Origin: an uncultured Muribaculaceae bacterium
GTDB lineage: Bacteria > Bacteroidota > Bacteroidia > Bacteroidales > Muribaculaceae
Direction: 5' to 3'
Length of the DNA: 64,000 nt
Assembly: GCA_910587915.1 (NCBI GenBank)
Contig: CAJUOB010000011.1
Span: 1 to 64,000, forward strand
Shown in pieces: positions 9,155 through 18,427 of this stretch. A program made the position numbers and the translations under genes. The notes beneath the pieces were generated by a model. The model saw only the letters and a list, made by a program, of their open reading frames with translations. It searched no databases and was not told the DNA's origin. The stretch's first letter is position 1. The number at the start of each line of letters is the position of its first letter.

Positions 9155-10159
9155 ATGATCCACCTCAGGCTTCCGATAGCCGAACCGCAGCGTCTGCCAT
9201 TCTACCTTGCCATGGAAGAATGGGCCGCACGCACTCTGCCGCCGGCCGAATATTTCTTCGCTTGGCGTGTGCGTCCTACCGTGATATGTGGTCGCAATCA
9301 GGAAATGGACAAGGAAGTCGACATGGACTACTGCCGCAAAGCCGGCATCGACGTCGTGCGCCGACGCAGCGGCGGAGGATGTGTATATGCCGATATGGAC
9401 AACTTCATGTTCTCCTACATAAGCCCCGGCGACGAAATAACATCCACATTTGCGCACTACACCACTATGATTGCCGATGTGCTGTGCAGCCTCGGATTAA
9501 AGGCTTCAGCCACCGGACGCAACGATATTTTGGTCGACGGAAAAAAAGTATCGGGAAATGCATTCTATCACCTGCCAGGCCGCTGTATTGCTCATGGCAC
9601 CATGCTCTACGACTTCAACCCCGAAGCCATGCGCCGAGCCATAACCCCCTCACGAGCTAAACTGGAATCAAAGTCGGTGAAATCGGTGGAATCGAGGGTC
9701 ACATCTCTCATCGCCTCCGGACTCACCATAACACACGAGCAATTCGAAAAATATATGGTTGATGCTCTGTGCGATGACACCATCGAACTATCCGATGCCG
9801 ATATTGCAGATATCAGACTAATCGAACAATCGTACTACGACCCATCGTTCTTATATCGGAAAGGAGAAATTCCGGCCGAAACCGCCGATGGCCATATACA
9901 CCGCCACGCACATGTGCCAGGTGTTGGTGAAATGAACTTCACCATCGCTACCGACGAGCACAGCAACATATCGCGCATCGAGATATCGGGCGATTTCTTC
10001 CTCACCGGCGACCCTGCGGTGATACTTGGTAAGCTACAGGGCGTCCCATTGACAAGAAGCGATATCGGCAACGCTCTCGCCGGCACCGACCCCGGCCTTG
10101 CCATAGCCGGCCTCGACCGATCTACTTTGATTCGGATTTTGGCAAACGAACAACAATAA
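9155..10159 (+). CDS. lplA: Lipoate-protein ligase A
   Basis: ATP-dependent ligase that attaches free lipoate to lipoyl domains through lipoyl-AMP. The BPL/LplA catalytic core is clear: GRNQEMDKEVD, RRRSGGGCVYADMDN (the lipoyl-AMP binding loop, about residues 68-84) and GRNDILVDGKKVSGNAF with the catalytic lysine. A C-terminal accessory domain follows, giving 334 residues as in LplA. It is the first gene of an operon with the full glycine cleavage system; the gap to gcvT is 26 nt. The evident client is GcvH, two genes downstream. Confidence 0.94.
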   Translation: MIHLRLPIAEPQRLPFYLAMEEWAARTLPPAEYFFAWRVRPTVICGRNQEMDKEVDMDYCRKAGIDVVRRRSGGGCVYADMDNFMFSYISPGDEITSTFAHYTTMIADVLCSLGLKASATGRNDILVDGKKVSGNAFYHLPGRCIAHGTMLYDFNPEAMRRAITPSRAKLESKSVKSVESRVTSLIASGLTITHEQFEKYMVDALCDDTIELSDADIADIRLIEQSYYDPSFLYRKGEIPAETADGHIHRHAHVPGVGEMNFTIATDEHSNISRIEISGDFFLTGDPAVILGKLQGVPLTRSDIGNALAGTDPGLAIAGLDRSTLIRILANEQQ

Positions 10160-10185
10160 AAAACTGAAAAACTACATATCAATCT

Positions 10186-11277
10186 ATGGAACAAGAACTC
10201 AAACACACATGTCTACATGGGCTGCACTGCGGCCTGAATGCGAAAATGGCACCATTCGCCGGCTACGACATGCCTATCGAATATACAGGTCTCGACGCCG
10301 AACACGCTGCCGTGCGTACCCGCGCCGGACTTTTCGACGTGTCCCACATGGGCGAAATATACATCTCCGGCAAAGACGCCGTGAAATTTGTGGACCACAT
10401 ATTCACAAACTACGCAGCACCCATGAAGCCCGGACAAGTACTCTATGGCATGATGACATATGAGACCGGTGGCACCGTCGACGATCTTCTCGTATACCGC
10501 CTCGGCGAGGAAAGTTTTCTGCTGGTGGTCAATGCATCCAATCTCGAAAAAGACTACGCCTGGATACGCGACTGTGCCGATGGCTTCGATGTAGACATCC
10601 GCGACTACTCCGCCGACTGCGGCCAGCTCGCGCTACAGGGTCCCGACAGTGAAAAAGTGCTCAAGAACGTGCTTGGCATCGATGCCTCAGGCCTCTCATT
10701 CTACACATTCACCGTTCTCGACGGCAATGTCATCGTAAGCCGCACAGGTTACACCGGAGAGGACGGCTTCGAGATATATGCCGATCCTGGAAAAATAGTG
10801 CAGATGTGGAACGAACTAATGGAATATGGCATACAACCCTGCGGCCTCGGCTGCCGCGACACACTCCGCTTCGAAGCAGGGCTTCCATTATATGGCGATG
10901 AACTCGCCGAAGACATCACTCCGATAGAGGCTGGACTCGGCATGTTCGTAAAACTCGACAAACCCGGCGGATTTATCGGCTGTGAGGCACTTGCCAAGCA
11001 GAAAGCCGAAGGCCCCCACCGAAAACTCATAGGTCTCGAAATCGATTCGCCGGCAACCGCGCGCCACGGTTTCGAAGTCCTCGACATGGACGGCGCCACA
11101 GTCGGTCATATCACCACCGGATACAATTCCCTTACTCTAGGCACCAACATCGCCATGGCACTTGTCGACGCCCGCTATGCTCCACTCGGTTCTAAATTAC
11201 AAGTGAAGATCCGACGCAAACTCGCACCTGCCACTGTCATCAAAAAAAGATTCTACGTACCACAATACAAAAAATAA
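10186..11277 (+). CDS. gcvT: Glycine cleavage system T protein (aminomethyltransferase)
   Basis: Takes the aminomethyl group from lipoyl-GcvH and passes the methylene to tetrahydrofolate, releasing ammonia. Family motifs are present: GLFDVSHMGEI near residue 45, the folate-binding segment, SRTGYTGEDGFEIY and the RDTLRFEAGLPLYG segment, and a C-terminal barrel with GHITTGYNSLTLGTNIAMA. The length of 363 residues is normal. It lies between lplA and gcvH in the operon, 7 nt before gcvH. Confidence 0.96.
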   Translation: MEQELKHTCLHGLHCGLNAKMAPFAGYDMPIEYTGLDAEHAAVRTRAGLFDVSHMGEIYISGKDAVKFVDHIFTNYAAPMKPGQVLYGMMTYETGGTVDDLLVYRLGEESFLLVVNASNLEKDYAWIRDCADGFDVDIRDYSADCGQLALQGPDSEKVLKNVLGIDASGLSFYTFTVLDGNVIVSRTGYTGEDGFEIYADPGKIVQMWNELMEYGIQPCGLGCRDTLRFEAGLPLYGDELAEDITPIEAGLGMFVKLDKPGGFIGCEALAKQKAEGPHRKLIGLEIDSPATARHGFEVLDMDGATVGHITTGYNSLTLGTNIAMALVDARYAPLGSKLQVKIRRKLAPATVIKKRFYVPQYKK

Positions 11278-11284
11278 ACCTACC

Positions 11285-11662
11285 ATGGAAAAAATCTATT
11301 ACCTTCCCACACACGAATATATCAAAGTCGACGGCAACAACGGATACATCGGCATATCGGAATACGCATCGAAACAGCTCGGCACCGTCACCTATGTCGA
11401 CGTGCCCGAGGACGGCGACGAATTCGAAGCCGGTGAAGAATTCGGTGCCATCGAAAGCCGCAAGGCTGCATCCGACCTCTTTGCGCCGGTCGACTGCGAG
11501 GTCACCGAAGTAAACTTCGCGCTCGAAGGCGACCCAAAACTCATCAATAAGAACCCGCTCGAAGCCTGGATCATAAAAGTCATTATAAAGAATCCGGCTC
11601 AGCTCGACGATCTTATGGATGAGAAAGCCTACGCCGAATATTGCCTCACCGACAACCATTGA
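11285..11662 (+). CDS. gcvH: Glycine cleavage system H protein
   Basis: Lipoyl carrier protein that shuttles the aminomethyl intermediate between the P, T and L proteins. The lipoylated lysine is K60 in AIESRKAASDL. At 125 residues it has normal length, with the usual N-terminal pattern YLPTHEYIKVDGNNGYIGIS. The stop lies 4 nt before gcvPA. Its neighbour lplA is the likely lipoylating enzyme. Confidence 0.97.
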   Translation: MEKIYYLPTHEYIKVDGNNGYIGISEYASKQLGTVTYVDVPEDGDEFEAGEEFGAIESRKAASDLFAPVDCEVTEVNFALEGDPKLINKNPLEAWIIKVIIKNPAQLDDLMDEKAYAEYCLTDNH

Positions 11663-11666
11663 CAAC

Positions 11667-13010
11667 ATGGGTCACCACCGATACTTCCCGCATACCGACG
11701 CTGATATCGCCCGCATGCTCGGGCGATGCGGCGTCGATTCGCTCGACGCGCTCTATGCCGACGTCGATTCGGCTCTAAGGCTCAAAAAACCATACGACAT
11801 TCCCGGGCCCATGAGCGAACCCGCACTCGATCGCTACTTCGATTCGTTTGCAGCCCAAAACAAAAAGCTCACTTGCTTCGCCGGCGCAGGATTCTATCAC
11901 CACTATACTCCTGCCCTCATTCCGGCACTCATGAGCCGCTCGGAATTTCTCACTGCCTACACGCCCTATCAGCCCGAAATATCGCAAGGCACACTCCAGT
12001 ACATATTCGAGTACCAGAGCATGATGGCCGATCTTACAGGCCTCGATGTATCCAATGCATCCATGTACGACGGTGCCACCGCATCGGCCGAAGCAATGGT
12101 AATGGCCGTTAACTCGGTCCGCAAGAAACGCCGCGTTCTGGTCAGCGCCACAGTTGCCCCCGCCGTACAGCAGGTGATGCGTACCTACGCCGAAGCCGCC
12201 GGCATCACGCTCGAGGTAATCCCCGAAGACAATGGTGTCACCGACAGCACCGCTTTCACCGAGATGCTCGGTGCTGGCGACGTCGCCGCCGTAATGGTCG
12301 CACAGCCCAACTACTATGGAATAGTAGAAAATATCGATGACTGGGCCGATAAATGCCACCAACACAAAGCTCTTCTAATCATGAACTGCCACGCTTCGAC
12401 GCTCGGCATTCTCAAGTCGCCTGGAGAATGGGGTGCCGACATAGCGTGCGGTGAAGCACAGTCGCTCGGCATGCCGTTGAACTACGGAGGTCCATACCTG
12501 GGCTATCTATGCTGCCGCGAGGCTTTCATGCGCAAGCTTCCCGGACGAGTAGTCGGAGCGACCACCGACCGCGAAGGCCGTCGTTCCTTCGTACTCACTC
12601 TTCAAGCACGCGAACAGCACATACGACGTCAGAAAGCGACTTCCAACATATGCTCCAACCAGGGAATCATGACCCTGCATGCAGCCATCTACATGGCTCT
12701 CATGGGAGCAGAAGGACTCGAAAAAGTGAACCGTCTTAGTGCTGCCGCCGCCCATTCGTTGGCTGAAAAGCTTGAATCCACCGGCAAGATGAAATTGAAG
12801 TACCCCGGCACGACATGGCTCAACGAATTCGCCATGGAAATCATAGCCGAGGGCATCACAGCCGACCGGATCATAGAAGAATGTGCTTCACACTCCATAC
12901 TTGCAGGTGTGAAATTGACCGACGACTCTATCCTCATAGCCGCCACCGAGATGTGCACCCCTGAGGATATCGACAGATATGTATCAATCATTAACGAAAT
13001 GAAACCATGA
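11667..13010 (+). CDS. gcvPA: Glycine dehydrogenase (decarboxylating) subunit 1
   Basis: N-terminal half of the pyridoxal-phosphate-dependent P protein in the two-subunit form. I chose the ATG at 11667 because the family begins with a YFPHTxxDIxxML pattern a few residues in; an upstream in-frame ATG would overlap gcvH by 44 nt and add unmatched residues. SQGTLQYIFEYQSMMADLTG and the GEAQSLGMPLNYGGPYLG segment are typical. Length 447 residues is normal. The stop overlaps gcvPB as ATGA, which suits equal amounts of the two subunits. Confidence 0.96.
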   Translation: MGHHRYFPHTDADIARMLGRCGVDSLDALYADVDSALRLKKPYDIPGPMSEPALDRYFDSFAAQNKKLTCFAGAGFYHHYTPALIPALMSRSEFLTAYTPYQPEISQGTLQYIFEYQSMMADLTGLDVSNASMYDGATASAEAMVMAVNSVRKKRRVLVSATVAPAVQQVMRTYAEAAGITLEVIPEDNGVTDSTAFTEMLGAGDVAAVMVAQPNYYGIVENIDDWADKCHQHKALLIMNCHASTLGILKSPGEWGADIACGEAQSLGMPLNYGGPYLGYLCCREAFMRKLPGRVVGATTDREGRRSFVLTLQAREQHIRRQKATSNICSNQGIMTLHAAIYMALMGAEGLEKVNRLSAAAAHSLAEKLESTGKMKLKYPGTTWLNEFAMEIIAEGITADRIIEECASHSILAGVKLTDDSILIAATEMCTPEDIDRYVSIINEMKP

Positions 13011-14479
13011 ACAAGACCCTATATTCTCCATTGATATTCGAATTGTCGCACAAGGGTCGGCATGGCTACAGTCTTCCCGACTACGACTACGGCTCGGAAC
13101 CCGATATTCCGGCCAACCTTAAGCGCGAAAAAGCGCCGACTCTACCAGAAATCGATGAACCGTCTGTAGTACGCCACTACACCAATAGCAGTAATAATAA
13201 TTTCGGCGTCGATACCGGTTTCTATCCTTTGGGATCGTGCACCATGAAGTACAACCCCAAGGTCAACGAAGCCATGGTGGCACGTGCTTCCGTAGCGGAT
13301 CTCCACCCCATGCAGCCCGCAGCCACAGTGCAGGGAGCCCTGCGCATATATCGCACTCTCGAACGCTATCTCAGTGAAATTGGCGGAATGGCTGAATTCA
13401 CCCTCAATCCGTTTGCCGGTGCACATGGCGAGTACACCGGCCTCATGGTCATCCGTGCATACCACATGTCGCGGGCCGATGAAGCCCGTCGCAAGGTCAT
13501 TGTGCCCGACTCCGCCCACGGCACAAACCCGGCCAGCGCAGCCATGGCCGGATTCGATATCGTGGAAGTGAAAAGTCTCCCCGACGGCACCGTCGACATC
13601 GACGACCTCCGGACAAAACTCGGGCCCGATATCGCAGCCATGATGATGACCAATCCCAATACCGTGGGCATGTTCGAGAAAGGAATCCCCCAAATAGCAG
13701 ATATGGTCCATGAGGCAGGCGCACTTATGTACTACGACGGCGCCAACCTCAACCCTATGCTTGGCATCGCACGTCCGGGCGATATGGGCTTCGATGTGAT
13801 GCACATAAATCTCCACAAAACATTCTCCACTCCGCATGGCGGTGGCGGCCCCGGAGCCGGGCCCGTCGGCGTACGCAGCGGACTCGAACAATTTCTTCCG
13901 GTTCCGCGCGTTATCGAGAAAGCCGACGGAATGCTGGACATCGAGTTTGGCCACGATGCATTCGGACGCGTAAGCGCATGGCTTGGTAATTTCACGGTAT
14001 ACATAAAGGCTCTAAGCTATATCCTCACACTCGGGGCCGACGGGCTGATGAAAGTGGGCAAACTCGCCACTCTCAATGCCAATTACATCATGGAATCGCT
14101 CAAGGATCTCTACGAACTCCCCATCGCCGGGCCTTGCAAACACGAATTTGTATTCGACGGTCTGCGCGACAAATCAAATGGTGTCACCACCATGCACGTA
14201 GCTAAGAGTCTGCTCGACTACGGATTCCATGCCCCCACAATCTATTTCCCGCTGCTGTTCCACGAGTCGCTCATGATCGAGCCAACCGAAACCGAGTCGG
14301 TCGATACACTCGACTCTTTCATCGACGTGATGCGCAACATAGCCCGCGACGCAGCCGAAAATCCCGATAAAGTGAAAGGCGCGCCCTACTCCACTCCCAT
14401 CTCTCATCCCGATGAAGACGAAGCCGCTCTCAATCCAATCCTCACATACACCCGACTATGCGCACAGCCGACCTCTTAG
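13007..14479 (+). CDS. gcvPB: Glycine dehydrogenase (decarboxylating) subunit 2
   Basis: C-terminal half of the P protein, carrying the cofactor. The lysine that binds pyridoxal phosphate is K271 in HINLHKTFSTPHGGGGPG, followed by the glycine-rich loop. Other family segments are GSCTMKYNPK and PDSAHGTNPASA. Length 490 residues is normal. It decarboxylates glycine and loads GcvH. The start of lpdA lies 22 nt inside its end. Confidence 0.97.
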   Translation: MNKTLYSPLIFELSHKGRHGYSLPDYDYGSEPDIPANLKREKAPTLPEIDEPSVVRHYTNSSNNNFGVDTGFYPLGSCTMKYNPKVNEAMVARASVADLHPMQPAATVQGALRIYRTLERYLSEIGGMAEFTLNPFAGAHGEYTGLMVIRAYHMSRADEARRKVIVPDSAHGTNPASAAMAGFDIVEVKSLPDGTVDIDDLRTKLGPDIAAMMMTNPNTVGMFEKGIPQIADMVHEAGALMYYDGANLNPMLGIARPGDMGFDVMHINLHKTFSTPHGGGGPGAGPVGVRSGLEQFLPVPRVIEKADGMLDIEFGHDAFGRVSAWLGNFTVYIKALSYILTLGADGLMKVGKLATLNANYIMESLKDLYELPIAGPCKHEFVFDGLRDKSNGVTTMHVAKSLLDYGFHAPTIYFPLLFHESLMIEPTETESVDTLDSFIDVMRNIARDAAENPDKVKGAPYSTPISHPDEDEAALNPILTYTRLCAQPTS

Positions 14480-15783
14480 TGATAGGCGGTGGTCCCGGCG
14501 GCTACGAAACAGCCGCCGCGGCTGCTGCCCGCGGTGAAAAAGTTATTTTATTCGAACGCGACCGACTCGGCGGAACGTGCCTCAACCGCGGATGCATACC
14601 CACAAAATGCCTATGTGCCTCGGCTAAGTTGCTCGATGACATACGCCATGCATCGGCCCTCGGCATCAGCACAAGTGGGACCACGGTCGATTTCACAGCC
14701 ATAAAGCAACGCATTTCGGAAGTCACCGATACCCTCCGCCAGGACATCGCAGGAGCTCTCGGCGACGTAGAGATTGTCAATGCAGAGGCGACCATAGGCC
14801 CCGGACCGTCTGTAGTAGCCGCAGCAGAGACATATACCGCACCAAGCATAATCATAGCCACAGGATCAGCTCCTGCACATCTACGCATTCCGGGAGCCGA
14901 AACAGCTCTCGACAGCGATGCGGTCCTTGCTCTCGATGCGGTTCCCGAAAGCATGGTCATAATTGGCGGCGGTGTTATCGGTCTCGAATTTGCATCCGTG
15001 CTCAATAGCTTCGGCTGCAACATCACCGTGCTCGAATACTGTAAAGAAATCCTTCCGGGCTTCGACCGCGACATTGCAAAACGTCTGCGAGGATACCTTT
15101 CGCGCAAAGGCATCGACATCGTTACAGGAGCTGAGGTCACAGCCATCGAAAACGGATGCCGTGTGACATATCTCTGCAAAGGCAAGGAGAAGCAGGTCGA
15201 AGCCGCCACCATTCTCACAGCGGTAGGGCGCCGACCGGTTCTTCCATCGGGTCTCGAAAACGCCGGCGTAAGCCTAAATGCACGCGGATTTATCGACACC
15301 GACTCTGAATTCCGTGCCGCACCGGGGATATACGCCATCGGCGACGTCAACGGACGTTGCATGCTCGCACACGCGGCGTCTGCACAAGGTCGTGTGGTCC
15401 TCGGCCACGATGTACGCCTCGACATAATGCCCGGGGTGGTATTCTCAAATCCCGAATGTGCCATGGTCGGCATCACCGAAGAGACAGCGACCGCATCAGG
15501 ACGCGAATGCATCGCAGTGAAGGTGCCCTACGGAGCCAACGGAAAAGCCATCGCATCAGGCGAAAGCGATGGTCTCCTAAAACTGATTGTGAACAAAGGC
15601 GACGGCACAATTGCAGGATGCCACTGTGTAGGAGAACATGCGGCCGACATTGTAGCCGAAGCGACAATTGCCATGAATAGCAGCATGAGCGTCGGCACAC
15701 TTGCCCACGGCACAGTGCACGCCCATCCCACACTGAGCGAGCTACTCGCTACCGCAGCAACGGCTGCTGCAGCGCGGTTATAG
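14458..15783 (+). CDS. lpdA: Dihydrolipoyl dehydrogenase (glycine cleavage L protein)
   Basis: FAD flavoprotein disulfide reductase that reoxidises dihydrolipoyl-GcvH with NAD+. The N-terminal FAD motif is GGGPGGYETA, the redox disulfide is C41 and C46 in GGTCLNRGCIPTK, the NAD-binding GxGxxG-like motif is IIGGGVIGLEFASV near residue 170, and the C-terminal dimer domain carries the active histidine in AHGTVHAHPTLSE. Length of 441 residues is a little short but complete. The gene overlaps gcvPB at its start, so the L protein seems made for this operon. It ends convergently with the LytTR regulator, overlapping it by 6 nt. Confidence 0.95.
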   Translation: MRTADLLVIGGGPGGYETAAAAAARGEKVILFERDRLGGTCLNRGCIPTKCLCASAKLLDDIRHASALGISTSGTTVDFTAIKQRISEVTDTLRQDIAGALGDVEIVNAEATIGPGPSVVAAAETYTAPSIIIATGSAPAHLRIPGAETALDSDAVLALDAVPESMVIIGGGVIGLEFASVLNSFGCNITVLEYCKEILPGFDRDIAKRLRGYLSRKGIDIVTGAEVTAIENGCRVTYLCKGKEKQVEAATILTAVGRRPVLPSGLENAGVSLNARGFIDTDSEFRAAPGIYAIGDVNGRCMLAHAASAQGRVVLGHDVRLDIMPGVVFSNPECAMVGITEETATASGRECIAVKVPYGANGKAIASGESDGLLKLIVNKGDGTIAGCHCVGEHAADIVAEATIAMNSSMSVGTLAHGTVHAHPTLSELLATAATAAAARL

Positions 15784-16497
15784 GCTGCTCATGCCAAGCG
15801 CTGTAAGAAAACGTTTGCGCACCGACTCCGCAACAGGTATAAGTTGCTGCCCCATGATGATACAGTTGCGCTCCACTATGCGCACCTTGTCCATATTTAC
15901 TATAAACGAGCGGTGAACACGCATAAATTCGGCCTCGGGGAGCATCTCCTCGAGGCTTTTCATACTCATAAGAGTCAAAATCGGTTTCTGGCCATCGGAT
16001 GTCACTATCTTCACATAGTCCTTAAGACCTTCGATATAATCGATATCCTTCACCGGAATACGTATAAGCCGGTACTCACTTTTTACGGTTATGAAACCCG
16101 ACATCGGCACCGATTCTGCCACCCCATCCTTGGGTGAATAGTAAGCCAGCGCACGCGAAGCCGCGCGCATGAACTCCTCATAGCTAACCGGCTTCAACAG
16201 ATAGTCCAAAGCATTCACCGCAAAGCCATCCACAGCATGGTCGGAGTATGCCGTGGTGAATACCACCCGTGGCCCGTTCTGAATCTGCCGGGCCAGATCC
16301 ATGCCGGAAAAACCCGGCATATGAATATCCAGAAACACAAGGTCGACAGGCTCCTCGGCAAGCAGCGACAACGCCTCGGCTCCCGATGAAGCCTTACCGG
16401 CAAGAGAGAGGAACGGAGTCCGCTCAACATACGATGCGATGAGCCGCACTGCCAATGGCTCATCGTCGACAACAAGACAGTTTAAAGTACGGTTCAT
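15778..16497 (-). CDS. LytTR-family response regulator
   Basis: Two-component regulator with an N-terminal receiver domain (phosphorylated aspartate D57 in FLDIHMPG, acidic pair DDE at 11-13) and a C-terminal LytTR DNA-binding domain from about residue 135 (DYIEGLKDYVKIV, FMRVHRSFIVNMDKV). It is encoded downstream of a LytS-like kinase and overlaps its stop as ATGA, so the two form one system. The target genes are not visible; the adjacent outer-membrane barrel gene is one possibility. Confidence 0.93.
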   Translation of the reverse strand: MNRTLNCLVVDDEPLAVRLIASYVERTPFLSLAGKASSGAEALSLLAEEPVDLVFLDIHMPGFSGMDLARQIQNGPRVVFTTAYSDHAVDGFAVNALDYLLKPVSYEEFMRAASRALAYYSPKDGVAESVPMSGFITVKSEYRLIRIPVKDIDYIEGLKDYVKIVTSDGQKPILTLMSMKSLEEMLPEAEFMRVHRSFIVNMDKVRIVERNCIIMGQQLIPVAESVRKRFLTALGMSSL

Positions 16498-17567
16498 AGT
16501 GGTAGCGAAAGTCGCGTAGTGAATAAATTACCGGATACAGATGTACGAAGCGAGGCTTTCGCGCCATATATCAGCGACAGACGGCGACGCAGATTTGCAA
16601 GGCCGATACCCGACGCTTTCTTCGCAGGTTTATCAGATACTTCCGAGAACGAATTTTCAGTACTGCACAGAAAAACACCGTCCACAACCTTCATACTTAT
16701 CTTTATTGGCAAACCTTGTTCTGCCGTAGATCCGAATTTAAAGGCATTTTCCACCAACGCAACCAGCAGCAATGGCGGCATGTGGTCGTTCTCATGGCCG
16801 GCAATATCAATTTCCACATCCAACGGACGGTCCGACATCCGCAGACGCATTAATTCGATATAATCCTCTATAAAGCCTATCTCCTCGCTCACAGTCACCA
16901 TCATCTCGCTCTCATAAAGCATATACCGGAGCAAGCCCGACAGCCGGTGCACCGCCCGCTTGGCGTCCTCCGGATCTATATCCACAAGAGCATAGATTGT
17001 ATTAAGTGTATTAAATAGAAAGTGCGGATTCAGCTGACTTTTGAGATTATCGAGCTCGGTACTTCTCTGCGCCGCCTGCAACTCCTTGCGTTGCTGCTCC
17101 ATATCTTTCCACTTCAACGAAAGCCGAAGCGCCACAGCAAGACCGATGGTGAGGATCATCATCACCGCATCGCGCATGAGATACGACACCCAACGCAGAA
17201 AATACTGCATCGCCGGCATATCATGATGCTTCATAAAGCGCGGCGGGAACCAGATACTCGTCGAAACATAGTCTAACGCAAGCCCCGCACATATCAGAAG
17301 CACATTCCATAAAATAAAACGCAATATACGGCTACGACCGATACTCAGAGTCCGATCCACCACTATGAAATAATTCACATAGAATACTCCCAGCAGCACC
17401 AGAGTCTTGAAATAAAATCCCGGATAGAATCCGAACGACGAACGGTTAGGTCGCGCCATATTCATCACCAACTCCGGAAGAATGAAGATGATGACAATAA
17501 ATATGAAATGTGCTATAAAGGTGGCGAAACGTCCTTTCGAACCGCTTTCGCGAGAAAATAGATTCAT
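16494..17567 (-). CDS. LytS-like sensor histidine kinase
   Basis: Membrane histidine kinase of the His_kinase (LytS/YehU) type. Four hydrophobic segments fill about the first 160 residues, followed by a short coiled coil and the H-box LNPHFLFNTLNTIYAL, then an ATPase domain with PPLLLVALVENAFKFG and GIGLANLRRRL. There is no extra sensing domain, so the membrane segments probably sense the signal. I chose the methionine of MNLFSRESG; the promoter -7 box ends two bases before it, so the mRNA may be leaderless. A longer form starting at 17621 is open. Confidence 0.88.
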   Translation of the reverse strand: MNLFSRESGSKGRFATFIAHFIFIVIIFILPELVMNMARPNRSSFGFYPGFYFKTLVLLGVFYVNYFIVVDRTLSIGRSRILRFILWNVLLICAGLALDYVSTSIWFPPRFMKHHDMPAMQYFLRWVSYLMRDAVMMILTIGLAVALRLSLKWKDMEQQRKELQAAQRSTELDNLKSQLNPHFLFNTLNTIYALVDIDPEDAKRAVHRLSGLLRYMLYESEMMVTVSEEIGFIEDYIELMRLRMSDRPLDVEIDIAGHENDHMPPLLLVALVENAFKFGSTAEQGLPIKISMKVVDGVFLCSTENSFSEVSDKPAKKASGIGLANLRRRLSLIYGAKASLRTSVSGNLFTTRLSLPL

Positions 17568-17569
17568 AC

Positions 17570-17601
17570 GCAAAGATAGGAAAGTATTCGGCTGCCCACA
17601 A
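17570..17601 (-). promoter_or_regulatory. Promoter of the LytS/LytTR pair
   Basis: On the reverse strand TTG (17601-17599), 20 bases, then TATCTTTGC (17578-17570). The match to the Bacteroidota consensus is good, but the box ends 2 bases before the start codon, implying a start of transcription at or within the first codons. Confidence 0.55.
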
Positions 17602-17706
17602 TATTTCATCGACAAAAACACAAGGTTTTATCCGTAGACGCGCAAAAATAATCGATAATCAAACCATGTAGCTTTTCATATGTTTTAATAAATAAACAGA
17701 ACAATT

Positions 17707-18357
17707 ATGCGCTATAAAATTCTACTCCTGTGCATCTTGGCAACTGTCTGCGGTTGCCTACCGGCTGCCGCTCAGGCGCAGCGCGGTTTCGGCGTGCGTC
17801 TGGCTATGGAAGTGACCGTCCCCGGAGGCGGCCGATCGTACTTCAAAACCGGATCGGGCTTCACCGTTGGCGGTGTCTACAAACTGCCAATCAAGAACAA
17901 TTTCTACTTCGAGCCCGGCCTGATGTTCCACTACACCGGAATGAGCTCCAAGGATCTCATAGCATTCGACGATAACTACTATCAGGGTGGAATGAAAGAA
18001 TACGGCCTCAGAATCCCGTTGAACTTCGGATATACCTTCCATCCGAACGATATGTGGGACATCGACCTATACACCGGCCCGTGGATAAACTTCAATATAA
18101 ATGCCTCTCAGACCCTCGACCCAAACTTCAGCGCTCCCGAGCCATTACCCGACAAGACCATCAACCTGCTCAAACACGGATGGAAACGCGTCGACGCCAT
18201 GTGGGGCTTTGGTCTTAGCTTCACATTTGCCGAGAACTATCACATAGGCATCAGCGGTGGAGTCGGCTTCACTCCACTCGCAAAATACGGCAACCGCGAC
18301 AAAAAAATACGTATACACCGCAACACCGTAGCAATCTCACTCGGCTACAACTTCTAA
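17707..18357 (+). CDS. Outer-membrane beta-barrel protein (PorT-like)
   Basis: A 216-residue protein with a signal peptide (cleavage probably after AAAQA, residues about 20-24) and a series of alternating amphipathic strands ending in a C-terminal aromatic residue (SLGYNF), as in eight- to ten-stranded outer-membrane barrels of the PorT family. Ligand or function is unknown. It is monocistronic and divergent from the kinase pair; no clear promoter was found in the 100 bases upstream. A strong hairpin follows. Confidence 0.8.
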   Translation: MRYKILLLCILATVCGCLPAAAQAQRGFGVRLAMEVTVPGGGRSYFKTGSGFTVGGVYKLPIKNNFYFEPGLMFHYTGMSSKDLIAFDDNYYQGGMKEYGLRIPLNFGYTFHPNDMWDIDLYTGPWINFNINASQTLDPNFSAPEPLPDKTINLLKHGWKRVDAMWGFGLSFTFAENYHIGISGGVGFTPLAKYGNRDKKIRIHRNTVAISLGYNF

Positions 18358-18373
18358 TCCCACACACGACAAA

Positions 18374-18415
18374 ATACAAGGCGCAACAACTCGTACGAGC
18401 TGCTGCGCCCTGTAT
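18374..18415. terminator. Bidirectional terminator between convergent genes
   Basis: A long near-palindrome centred on CTCGTACGAG, with arms from ATACA to TGTAT, lies between the barrel gene and the reverse gene series. T-rich sequence follows on both strands. Confidence 0.75.
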
Positions 18416-18427
18416 TTATACATCAGA

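Noticed and set aside
14502..15512. Long open frame on the reverse strand within lpdA (336 codons)
   Set aside because: It lies fully opposite a clear dihydrolipoyl dehydrogenase, is rich in arginine, serine and proline as expected of an antisense shadow, and has no promoter or known motif.
18374..18415. Regulatory palindrome (operator)
   Set aside because: Centre CTCGTACGAG looks like an operator, but the long stem between two convergent gene ends with T-rich flanks is better explained as a terminator.
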